From Acestrorhynchus altus (lineage: Eukaryota; Chordata; Actinopteri; Characiformes; Acestrorhynchidae), in assembly GCA_034509495.1 (NCBI GenBank), contig CM067510.1, positions 27,643,647 through 27,707,646 on the forward strand: a DNA stretch of 64,000 nt. Reading direction: 5' to 3'. This document shows positions 26,663 through 39,360 of this stretch, piece after piece. Under the pieces are notes generated by a model. The model made no database searches, was not told the DNA's origin, and was given only the letters and a program-made list of their open reading frames with translations. Both the position numbers and the translations under genes were made by a program. Numbering within the stretch: position 1 is the stretch's first letter; every line of letters starts with the position of its first letter.

Positions 26663-29600
26663 ACACGTTGGTAAAAAAAGGTCTGTAAAAGTATCATGTC
26701 AACATATCAAAATATTCCCTGTACATCCCCTGTCCATCCCCTGTCCATTCTCTGTCCATACCCTGTCCATACCCTGTCCATTCCCTGTCCATTCCCTGTC
26801 CATTTCCTGTCCATTTCCTGTCCATTTCCTGTCCATATCCTGTCCATTCCCTGTCCATGCCCCCACCAAACTAGGCTCTGTTAGTTTTCCAGCAGCCGTC
26901 ATTCCACTCAAACAGCACATTTGAAACTGAAACCTGGGAGAGGCGCTTGGCGGAACCCAGGGGACGCACAAACTTGACAAAAGCTCTTGATTCATTTCAA
27001 CCCTGCAGGTGTATGACTTGCAAATTTTGAATTCATTATGCGAAGCGGCCAATTGGTGCACCCGACTCACTGACAAATATGCAAATTCGGCCACTCCATC
27101 CACTTCACTCCTTTGATTCCAGCCAATTAAAGTGAAAGCTGCTAGGCATGTATAATTAAGTGGCTCTGCTGCAGCGACTTGCCCGACTGGATAAATGAAC
27201 ACTTATTGATCTTACTGCAGCGTCTATTGGTGCTGTCCTACAGCCAAAGACTCCACAACAAATAGCCATTTAAGAGCGAGAGCAAGGCCCCGACCCGAGT
27301 GCTGCAGAGCTGGCGAGTCTGCTATAATTGATATTAACGACAAAGGCAGAGAAGACTTAGTGAGAAAGCCTGCAATTAGCAATCACGGCACTTAGACCTT
27401 TTAAAGTTAGTGAATGCGGCCTATTCAGACTCAACTAATGATACAAACAAAAACTTACACGAGACGAGGAGCAGACGCTAAAACGCAGTCTGATTGATAA
27501 ATAATAGCTGTTGCGTTGAGTGAAGACTGAATAAGAAGATAAATAAATGTAAGAGATGTAAATAAAATGCAAAAAAACAGAAGCCAGGGGAAATTGCTCC
27601 ACTTCAGACACTTGAGGGAGAGATAAACATATAAACAAAGACAGCGGTATGGTCTGTCTCTGAACAGGTGGTGTCTGGATATATATTTAGAGCGGTGGTA
27701 CTGCCTGTGACCGGCTTGTTTAAGTGATACCTGAAGGCCTTGTCTGACAAAGCAGTCTCAGTAATAGAGCTTTCTGTTTAAAACAACAGAACCAGCTTCA
27801 CTGGATCTCATTATTCCAGCTACAATATTACAAACATAATACTGACTGGAAATCAGATGAAAGAAAAATGCTTGGAGGAGTAAAAGTCTGAAAACCCCAA
27901 GAGCACTTTACCAAATGTTAAGCACGGTGGTGGTTGTATCACAATTATGTTTTGAAACTGACATTGACATTGGGACAAAAACAATGGGACACCTCCTCAT
28001 TCATTGTTTCTTATTAAAAAGAGTTTATCTTGCTTTCATCTCTACTATCTTTGTAGTATTGCTGTCAGGATTTAATTGCATTCAGCCACAAGAGCATTAG
28101 GTTTTTTCATAACTACCTTGATTGACCTGGACGTTTTTTGTCTGGACACCAAATTTACAGGTGTTAGTCCAAGACAAAAGGACTAGAATTTGGACTGACC
28201 TAAAGAGGTGGTTTCAGTCTGGATCAACTGTACCATGGTCCCTCTCAAAAGTATTGGATGGAGCTCCATCATTCCAGAGAACACAGTTCCACTGCTCTAC
28301 AACTGAATACTGGGGGAATTAGTTACAGGGGTTCATGGACACTGGGATTTATGGTAAACTGGGATGTTGTTGCTGCCGTCTGACTCCTTCTCATGATCCC
28401 TCTGGTTTGTGACGGTGGAGCAGTTAGACGCCAATGTTTCAGGATGCTCCCATGTTTATGTTACCTTCTGGTTCTCTCCTTATTTATGCTGTTATAGTCA
28501 GATCTGCTGGAGTCACTCGCCACACTCTGGTAATGTTTGCGTTCTCTGTTCTCTTTTTAAATTTCAAACTAATTCATCTCTGTATCTTTTCCGAGTTAAC
28601 GATGACCCACCAGCCAGAACTGATTAGGTCCTAACCTCAAGCTCTTCTGCCCCAACTGAGAAGGACCCCAAGCTCCCCTGATACATTGGCTTTCCATCTT
28701 CCGGGTACTGGACATGAGCTAGTTTCCCACCCTGCCATGGACTAGCTGCTCACCCACCATCACCAACTGTAGAAATCTACTGTTACTATTTTGTCCACCA
28801 GTGAACTAACATTACTTCAGTACCCAAATATTAGAACAGAGGTGTAGGGGTCCAGTGTCCCCTAACTGTGTATAAGTAGTTTGACCAGAGGAGGATGGGT
28901 CCTCCCCTTGTGAGCCTGGTTCCTCCCAAGGTTTCTTCCTCCAGCTCTGAGGGAGTTTTTCCTTGCCACTGTCGCCCTTTGGCTTGCTCACAAGGGGATC
29001 TGTCAATTATACTTTGTGTGTTGTTAACCTTTTTATTTCTTGATTTCTTTGAAGCTGCTCTGTGACAACTTCAGTTGTGAAGAGCGCCATACAAATAAAT
29101 GTTGATTTGAAATGTTGATTTGGGGGGCTTTATACCACTCTTGACCACACCTGGCATTAGGCAAGGTGCTCGTATTTCTATATCTGCTCCAGAGAGTCCT
29201 ATTCTTTTGGCAGTACTTCACACTCACCTTTGTTTGTGTATTTGCACATCTTTTGGGATGAGTTGGGAAGTCGGGGATGAGGTGGGGTGATCACCCAACA
29301 TCCTGATCTCACCAATGTTCTTGTTGCTGAATGCAATCAAGTCCTCACATCAATGCTCCTGAATCTAGTAGAAAGTCTTCTCTGGACAGTATAGACACAG
29401 TTATTCCAAAAAAGCAAAATAAAGTATTTTCAAAACTCTTGATCTGAGAAGAAACAGTGAATGAGCAGATGTCCCAATACTTTTGCATACAGCAAATATT
29501 CAAATTCGCCTGTTCTAAACGCTTGTTAGAGTTTGCAAAATATCTCCTCCTCCAGAACATCCAGAACACACCCTGATCTCTATTATGCAAGAGCTGCTGG

Positions 29601-32600
29601 TCGTCATCGGCAACCTGACAAATCTGTTATGTTAATCTTCATCTTGATTTTATTAAGTGTGCTTGAATCGGTATTGCGAAGGGAAGGAATGCATGTGTGT
29701 GTGTATGTGTGTGTGTATGGTCCCCACGCCTCAGCCTGAGGCTTCATCTGCATTCAGCCGGCCTGCGGCTCTCTCAGCGTGGCTAATATGCCCACTGTTC
29801 AATATGCATCTGTAATCAAAGTGCTGATGGAGGACTGAGTGGGCTTCCCTCTGAGTGTCTTCAGCGCTGGTGTTCCTGCAGTGCTCTCCTCGCAGTGTAA
29901 TTGCGTGTGTTTAACTTTTTCTCTGCGGCCTCCCGAAGCCACTTCTCAACCTAATTACTTTAAATCAGCCGCTGGCCTGAAGAGCTAATTACCGACGTGT
30001 GTAAAAATGGGAGGCAATTTTACTTTCCATAGATTTAAAAATTATATACACACTCTCCGGCCTGGAACTTCAACAGGGACGTTTGAGGGGAACTTTGGAA
30101 AAGTTTTAAGGGCCGGGATGTGCTGAGAATACTACTTCACTGTACTATCACTCGCCCAGCCAATTCATTAGAAACACCCACCTCGGAAGTCTGCTGTTAG
30201 AAACTGTAGGCGTTGATGTAAAATATGAGGAGTTGGAACGTTTCACAATCAATGATATGCTTTGTCTCTTTGTTATTCCAAATACTGTACATGCACACTC
30301 TGGTCATTCTATTAGAAACACCAGCCTGGGTGCTCTGAGTGGCTCAGTGCTCTAAAGGACCAGCACTACGATCTAAGGACTGCAGGATCAAATCCCAGGT
30401 CATGCTGGAATCTGAGAAAGCAAAACTGGCCATTTGCCAATTGGTGGATAGATGGCGCTTTCACATCACACCCAGTGCTGGCTGGCACAGGCAACTGTCA
30501 GCCGTTTCATAGGAGCTGGAGAGCTGGTGCTTTCCACCACTCTGGTCTGACTGTTGAGGTGGTGTAGCCACAATTTATAACTCAGCTATAGGCATAGGCC
30601 AAATCTCAGGATATGAGTCTTTTGAAAATCCAGCTCCTGCTTAAAAAAAAACAAAAACAGCATGCATTCCCTTTTTCACAATATATCATCCTCCGGGTCC
30701 TTTTACAGACTGTCTTAATGAATTTGCTGACTTTAACTTGAGAAGTTCTCTCTAATGATAAGGCTTTGATTGTTGGTGACTTCAATATTCATTTTGAAAA
30801 GACCCAGGACCCACTTAAAATGGCTTTCCAATCCATTTTGGAAGCCTTATGGTTTACTCAAAATGCTACTGGGCCCACCCACCGATGCAATCATAAATTA
30901 GACTTAGTCTTAACCCTTGTTATAGAGACAGAGAACATGGTCAGCCTCTCCCAAAATGATTCCATCTCCTATCACTACCTAATCACGCTTGAAGATCATG
31001 TTCCAGATTTAACCACATCTCTTTTCCATCTAACCATAAAAACCTTGAGCACATAACAGATAATCTGCAATCTATGCTCCACTCTAACCTGGTCAGCCTG
31101 GTCCAAACAAGTCAGGCTCTCTGATGACCATAAAAACAACCCTCAGTGCAGAAAACTTTTACTTCTTGGACTCAATATAACTAATATTGATATTGATGGT
31201 TTCTCAATTATATTATTTCACACCAGTAATATAGTAAAAACTAGCTTCATCCTTTATGTAAAATTGCCAAACCTGGAAGTTCAGGCAAATCCTTGCACAA
31301 GCTCCAATTAGTCCAGAATGCAACTGCTAGAGTCTCATCAGATCTTGGAAATTCTACCAATATTAGTCAGGTTCTCTCATCCAGCTTCCTGTTCAAAATT
31401 CCGCAATGATTATTAAATACTGAAATGCTTCCCTGCTTCCCTCTCTCCCTAACAGTTGCCTACACCTTCCTAACACTTTTTTTTACCTTCCATTTTGTTC
31501 TCCTTCTATCTCTTTCCTATATATTGAGATGCCCTGTCCTACCTGATATTACCTGACCCAGATCCTCACTACCCTTCTGTCCTCTGTAATGCTGTCTGAG
31601 TCCTTGCATTGGCTATATAAGTTGCGCTATATTAGAATAAGAATTTAAACACTCATTTAGACTATCCTGGTCAGCCTTCTTTATTAAAGATACATTCCCA
31701 GAATCTTCCTGAGTCATGTGACAAGTATTTCATGCCTATTCCAACATCTCCAAACCAGCCAAACAGAAACAGGATGCTATTAATGCTGCTATGGCTGTTA
31801 AACAAACATCACACAGAAGTTCTGTTCTGCTCTTTTATGTGATGCTATTCATTAGCAGATCTGTCCGCTGGCTTTTGTGCGTCTCCTTTAGCTCTATGGG
31901 CACGTCTCATTCAGCACTAAGCAATGGGGGGAGGAATGTGAGCAGCCGACAAATTAAGGTTGTAGAATGTGTGACCGGCTTCATTATTAAATGTATCCTG
32001 AAATGTATCTGTGGCAACAGCACAGCAGTAACGTACCTGTGCACAATAGCTCAGAACAGAGCAGCAGCACGTACATCTGCTGTGACACCCACTCATTACT
32101 CATTTAAAAGCTTATCCAGGGTGGGATTTTTCACACTGAAAAGCACTGAGAAGTACAACAAAACACCTTGAATCATTACATCATCAGTGACTGAATGACA
32201 CCTGTCACACTCCGCTGTTCTCCACACAGCTTTTCAAAAGCCCATCACTCAGAGAACTCATTAACACCATGACTAGCAATGACGTACAGTCCTTAGGTCT
32301 CTCTTATAGATACAGGGGGTGGAGAGTCATTTGAATCTTTAAACAATTGTTAATGACCTAATTTGGTGTTTAGTAAATACTATGAATTATTCAAAAAACT
32401 AGTATAATGTATTTAAACAGTTTGAAATAATAACTATTTAATTATATAGTAACTATATAGTAATTATATAGTAAAGGTCCAGTGTCTACTATGAGTTAAG
32501 CATGACCTTCAATCAAATCCAAATACTGATATGAAGTATTCCAAAATCTGCTATAACTATGACTTCCAATAGATCTATCACTCAGAGTAACTACATTATT

Positions 32601-33587
32601 GTAATCAAGACTGAGCCTTTAGTAACCATGCATAACTTGAGGTTGACTAAACCAAGATTCAGCTATAGATATATCCACTTCCTGTATTGGAGTGGCATCT
32701 CAAGCCATTCAACTGCCTGCCATTTGGGCATTGTTTGACATATCCACAATGTCTGAAGTTGATTTACTCCAAATGTCAAGAGAATACGATGAATCATCTA
32801 CAAGGTGTTTGAAAGAAAAATACACAATTTACAAAATTGTGGACTTCCAGTTTGGTGGAAAAACCCACAACAATAGTAAAAACATGTTTGTACCAAAATT
32901 CATTCAATTCTATGCAACTGAAAGTACTGTGAAAAATATGCAAAAACTGCACAAATTCCAATATGACCAACTTCCTGGGGACAGAGCTAATACAAACCAA
33001 TGGATTTTTGTGCATCAGATGAAGGTATATGTGCAAGCCAGAAGTCCTTAAAATTGGAGAAAGTTTGTGGTGACCACAGTATAAAGTAACTAGCTTAGAA
33101 ACTAACTAACAAAGAAATGTTAGACATTGTTATAGAGTCATGTAGCTAAACTGGAGAGAATTGTCAAAACAATTAAAAGCATAGCAAGATCTTAATGATT
33201 TTACCAAATTTTGAGTTTTTGAGAATCTGACCGTTACCTACATGCATTTGAAGCATATGTGGTGCCATAGAGCCAATGAGACAGGAATATTCAGTTCATA
33301 GTATATCCTATTTCTAGCTCAGATGTCAAGTTTCATGAGTTTTCTAATGTTATAATCACGTCAAAACCCATCAAAATAGACTTTCTGTTGGGCAGAGTAA
33401 AAAAATTGTGAATGTTGGAGATTATCAGATCTATGAACACACCAAATTTGGTTCACATTGGAACATCTAGTATATCTAGACCAGTATATGCTCAAGACAG
33501 TATTTAATTTTCACCAATGTTGCTTTGCAAATGCCTCAAAAACAGGAGAAATCACTATATAAAAAAAAAAGAAAAAAAAGAAGAATA

Positions 33588-33662
<75 letters not shown>

Positions 33663-36600
33663 CATTTCAAAAACAATAGGACTTTGCACCTCCGGTATTT
33701 GGGCTCAATTATTCAGAATCCACTATGAAATATTCAGTATCCAACATGAATTATTCACTGTCTACAATGAATTATTTAGTATACACTAGGAATTATTCAG
33801 TTTACACTCTGAATACACTTTTTGTAATTATACAGCATCATTTTTACATTACATTACATTACATAATTTTAGAGCATAACCAATGATACAGTAAGCAGTG
33901 GGGTATTCTGAAATTATATAATTATACAATAAGCACTTTGAATATCCAGTACATATCACTTAGTCAGCTATGATTTATATTGCTATGAGTAATTTACTGT
34001 CCACTATGAATTTTTTCATTATCCATTATGACTTATTCAGAAACTATAATCAGTTACACTGAAAGTATTATGGGTTGTTTAGTAAGTATAATAAACTGAT
34101 CAGAATCTACTATGAATTATATACAAAGTATTATGAGTTATTCAGAATCCACTTAGTAACTATTAAGAAAAAGAAACGTAATTCTGAAACAATGCCATAA
34201 AACAACACTATGAACTCTCTAAAGAACCTGTCAGAGGGGCATTTTAATTTTTTTTTAAGGTTAAAGAACTTCCACATGTTATAAATGTTCTAATGTTAAT
34301 GTTGAATCTTTAAACCATTCAGAAGCCTTCAGCTGTGAGTGTATGCGAGAGCTCCTTCAGTTTAAGTCATTAAAATCTCACACTTCCATCAGTTGACCCT
34401 CAGCTCCAACCAGAACTCGACCTGTGCACTCTGTGTTGACAGAAGGACAGAAATGAATTTGAACTCGGACATCATCTCTAAGTGGACACATGATGAATCT
34501 GTGCCGGTCACGGGGTCCTGCCGAGCCACGTTCAAACACGCTCCTGCTCTGCATTCAGCAAATCCTGGAAACCCAATAGACAGTCATTAGTCTCCAAGGA
34601 GAAAACTAGTTTAGGCCGTTTTCCGGCAAACGGTCAAATTTAGCTGAGCGTAATCTAGTCTGCTGCTGCAGTAGGCCGTCCTGTTGACATCTGCTTTGAG
34701 AAATCACATGATTCTCTGCCATATCTGCCTTGGAAAGCTGTCAATTAAGCTGCAATCTCAGTAACAACATAAAGCAGTGGTTTGTACACACACACACACG
34801 TGCGCACACACACACACACAAACACACACACCAGCGGCGGCTCACAGAAACTGCATGAGGCATTACAGGCAGATTGAGAACAAACTCTATGGTTTTATGA
34901 ATCATATTTGCGTCCTGCTCTGTCTCACAAGCTGTTGTCCTGCTCTCTCTCCATCAGCGGCGGAACAGAACCAGAACACTGCTTTTACACTACCATTACA
35001 GATGAATGGAGGCTTCCACAGACCAACCATTAACAATTACTGTGTTTCTCTTCCAAAAGTAGAGCCACACACCTTCCCTGTGACTTCACATCCATTTGAA
35101 TCCTCAATATTATGTTCAACTTTAAGAAACAGCAATGATTTTCCTTTGTAAAATTGAAAGTGTGCACATTTAACCAACAGAAAGTACAATATTTTTCATT
35201 ATAAACACTGCATTTTCATTCATTGCTGGTGTGCTTATGCCAAACTAACAATGTTGAAGGAAGCTGGAAGTGAAATGGGACGAGGCCTGTAGCAAGTACG
35301 CAAATACTGATTTTGGATGAGGGACATAGATGGCATCCAAATGCCATAGCAGTGATATGGGGCAAGGCTCGTAGTAAGCATGCTAATGCCGCACTAGAGA
35401 TTTTGGATGAGGGCCATAGTCATCATGTTAATGCTGAGGTAATGATATGGGACAAGGCTGGTTGCCAGCATGCAAACACTACATTAGTGATTATGAATGT
35501 GGGACAAAGGCTGTATGCAAATACCACAGCAGTTAGTGAAAAGGTCTGAAACATCTGTATAATGATTCATGTCCAAATCCACATGCTGAATACAGAAATT
35601 GTCCAGTAGTTCTATCAGAATTTTATGTCAACAATTGAATGTCAAATTAGATCACAGTCAAATCACAGTTCAAAATATTTCAAAACCCAAAGTGAAAAGA
35701 CTAGGAGTCATGCTGGCTAAACACAAATGAACAAACTGTATAGTTTATTGGTTATAGGTTCTGAGTCCAGACCAGGATTGTGGTACACCTATTAGTGAAC
35801 TCTGTCTTAGACCATGGCTCTAATCCAGACATTCACAATTGTATTTGTTGTTGTTGTTTTATTTTTTCAGCAAAAGACCATCCATTAAACCAGAACAAGG
35901 CCTCAGTGTTTATGAGCTGTTAAAATCTGCTGCTGATGCTAACTCTGTCTGGTATGGTGCATTATGACCAGGGCTCCTTTCTGTTTATAGAGCCTAAATC
36001 AAAGCTGGTCTTACTGCTGCTCTCTGAAAGTGAGGTGAGGGAGGGTTGGAGTGTTTATTCTGTACTCAGACCTGCCCGAGCAGCTGCTTCTTACAGCGTG
36101 AAGATCACACAAATACTCTGCATAATTAAGCAGCATTAAAAAGCTTGAACTGAATAGAAGGACCCTTCCTCACATTTAGTGCACTTAATGCAGAACGTGT
36201 GATCTCAGTAAACAGTTTGGTTGTTTCAGGACATTCAGGTTTCAGCACAGGTAAGATCTCAAGATCTATTTATACAATCAAAATGATTTTACCTATACAA
36301 GTTAGAAAATCCATATAGTGTGATGCATCCACACCTAAATCATTGGCAGACATCAGGGATAGTTCTGCGACTACTGTGAGAGGTGAGAGCTTGTCTTAAC
36401 AAGTGTATTCATCTTAAATCAAGCTTACATTTCTGACATTTTTTACGTTGTTCTCATTTACCATAACTGTTGCAGTCTAAATGGAGAGTGTTTAGGGCTT
36501 GGAGGCAGAAGCAGACATAAATGCAAGTCATCCTTTTATTTAAGCAAAACCAAAACAAATCAAAACCAACAATAATTGGTAAGTAAACAGAGACTGGCAT

Positions 36601-39290
36601 GAAACAGGACTAAAGCTAGAACCACAAACATAATCAAGCAATCAAAATTAAACTAAGCAAACATAGTGAACAGACACTGTTTCTATGTGTTCTTCTGTCA
36701 ACATGTTTTTGCCAAATGTCATCTTCAGCTGCCAAAGTTCCAATACTCAAGAATGCAGTTACCAAAATCTTAAAAACATTATCTGTTTTTTTATTCTTAG
36801 GCATTGTGACATAAGAATGGAAATACCCAGCATTCAGCGCTCAAATTCACAACTGTATGTTTTTAAGTGGTTGTATTTTATACATGTTGTATCTGGGTCT
36901 TATTTGTAAAAACTAGGTGAGAATAGGCTTGTAGAGTTTGTCAAATATTAGTTTGTTTGAGACAATTAGCAATTGTTTGTCAGTTTTCCAGCAGCAAGGG
37001 TTTCCCAGGAATGTCTCTGCCATATTGCAACACTTCCTTGTCCTGCCCACTCACCAGATTTATTGTCAATCCAGCATTTATGGGACCAACTGGGAGACCA
37101 ACTTCAGCATCCTACAATCTACAAGCCCATCTGCAGCACCTGTGGGTAAATGTGATGCAGGATGCCATACAGATCCTGTAGGCCTCCATGCCCAATCATA
37201 TCTCAACTTGTATCCAGACTAGAGACAAAACTGGGCCTGTGTAGCAACCTGAAATGTGTACCTAAACTGTGGTAAACCACTTGCTTTGAAACATGTTAGA
37301 AGATCATAGATGCACTGAGCATGGTTGATGGTGATGTAAAGCTCATCACATCCCTCCTTCCTCTGGTTTCTCAAGTGCTTAATGCATTATGGTCATCTCT
37401 CATGTGTGGTAGAGCTAAACTAATTTGATATTCCTGCAGTGTTCCTTTCCAACTAGTGTATGCCATTGCCTTTGAGCAGAGGAAGCTTCTAACAAAATCA
37501 TAAATTTATTACTGCCATGACTCAGCCCACGTGCATTTGTTTACGCATATAAACAGGAGACATAAGCCTGGGCTCAATTAGCATACAAAATACCTGCCAG
37601 CCTGACAAGCAACGTGCATTTCACAACCTGTCAGAACTGCAGCGTTCCGTGTTTAATCGTCACAGGGCTTAAATGATCCTGCTGAAGGGATGTTTTTGTT
37701 AACAAAGACACTTGCTGTGCTCTTCCTACTGTGCTCTTTCTACTGTAATGTTCCTGCTGAGCTCTTCCTACACAGCGTTCCAAATGATCACACAAATAAT
37801 GTTTTTCTCAGATTTTCCTAAATGGTCAATGCAAATGGCAGTCAGTATAACTTTCAAGTCATCAACCATTTTATTTAACAATCCCAATAACAACAGCATT
37901 TTCTGAAAAAACCCCCCCAAAAAAACCAAAAAAACCCCCCCAAAAAAACCCTTAAAATCTCAAAAATTATTATGCACAATGGAGTTTCAAAACATTTTAT
38001 AGGTTGTAAAGAAAATGGTCCTTTGTTGAATTTGCAGCATTAATAAGTCACATTTACTGAAATCAGAAGCTATTTCAATCAAAAACATAGTAACAGGCCA
38101 AGTTAGGTGTTAACACTGTGTTTGAAATCACCTTCACTATTTTTGCATTCATTAGCCTTGTGTCTGTCTGAATTTCTTTGCAAGATGTCAGAATAACCTC
38201 TTAAAGCTACTCTTTTGATGTGAACTGCTTCTCACCCTCATAAGATCATTTGCTTGAGGATACTCCAAAGGTTCTCAATAGGCTTGAGGTCACGGAAGGA
38301 CAGTGGCCACACCATGAGTTTCTCGCCTTTTATACCCAATAGCAAATGACACAGAGGTATTCTTTGCAGCATAAGATGGTGCATTGTCATGCATGAAGAT
38401 GATTTTGCAATGAGTCTGGCAATCTTGCACCATATGCTGTGGTAGCACCTTCCAGATGTCAGAAAGGGCAGGGTGGGTGTGGTCACTGATTATTCTGGTG
38501 GCTTTGCTGAGGCTGCCTGTGAGCATTGGTTAGGGGTGGCTGAATAGTTGGTTTATTCACAACAGCAAGCCTCTGGGGGATCCTACACCTTAAGGTGCAT
38601 GGGACTCCAGAGGCACCAGCAGCTTCAAATATCTGTAAAATATCTGCTTTCTAACAGCATTTTAGCAGCTGCTCTATTGTCCGTCAGAAACTTTCCTCAT
38701 TAGGCCTTTATCTGATGAACCTCTCATTGCTCTGAATCAGCCGCAAACACAGTATGATGATCATGGTTTCCTGAAATATCTAATGTTTTCATACCTAGTC
38801 CAAGGTATTGCACTATTTGATGCTTTTCAGTAGCAGACAGATCCTTTATCATTCCCATATTGACTGAAACCCGTGGCCGGTTTAATAATGTGGAACATTC
38901 TTTTAAGTAGTTTTAAGTAGTTTAAATCCTAAAATTGGGTAATTATCACAGGTGTCTGAGATTGATCCGATGAGTCTTACCACAAACGTGGTGTATAGTT
39001 TCTGGTTATATAGTTACTGGTTAATATTTTAGGTTCAGCTGCTTCACACATCATGTCACATCACTATCATTATATATTTTGCATCTTTGCACTGAAGACC
39101 ATCCTGTTGCTGATTTCACCAGAGAACTCAACTTGTTGATTGTGTTCTCAGTTCTTTGTGTGTGTTTTTTTTTCCTCTCAATCTAGTTTCTACATCTTTA
39201 TTATATTGTTTTTAACATCTTTATCTATTTTTACTGTTGCATTTACCTAACCTACTGGATGCCTCCATGTCCCTTTGTATCAAGGGAAAG

Positions 39291-39360
<70 letters not shown>

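Noticed and set aside
26427..27202. 165- and 167-codon frames on opposite strands
   Set aside because: Composed of trinucleotide and 11-bp repeats, with no unique coding core.
30318..30400. Possible tRNA gene
   Set aside because: A- and B-box-like words are present, but the stems are decayed and a SINE body follows.
31791..32171. 126-codon frame as an exon
   Set aside because: No domain, no matching splice phase with the NERD-like gene, and no family resemblance.
32692..33051. 119-codon frame as a real gene
   Set aside because: It lies in a probable dispersed element inserted in a minisatellite, with no splice or domain support.
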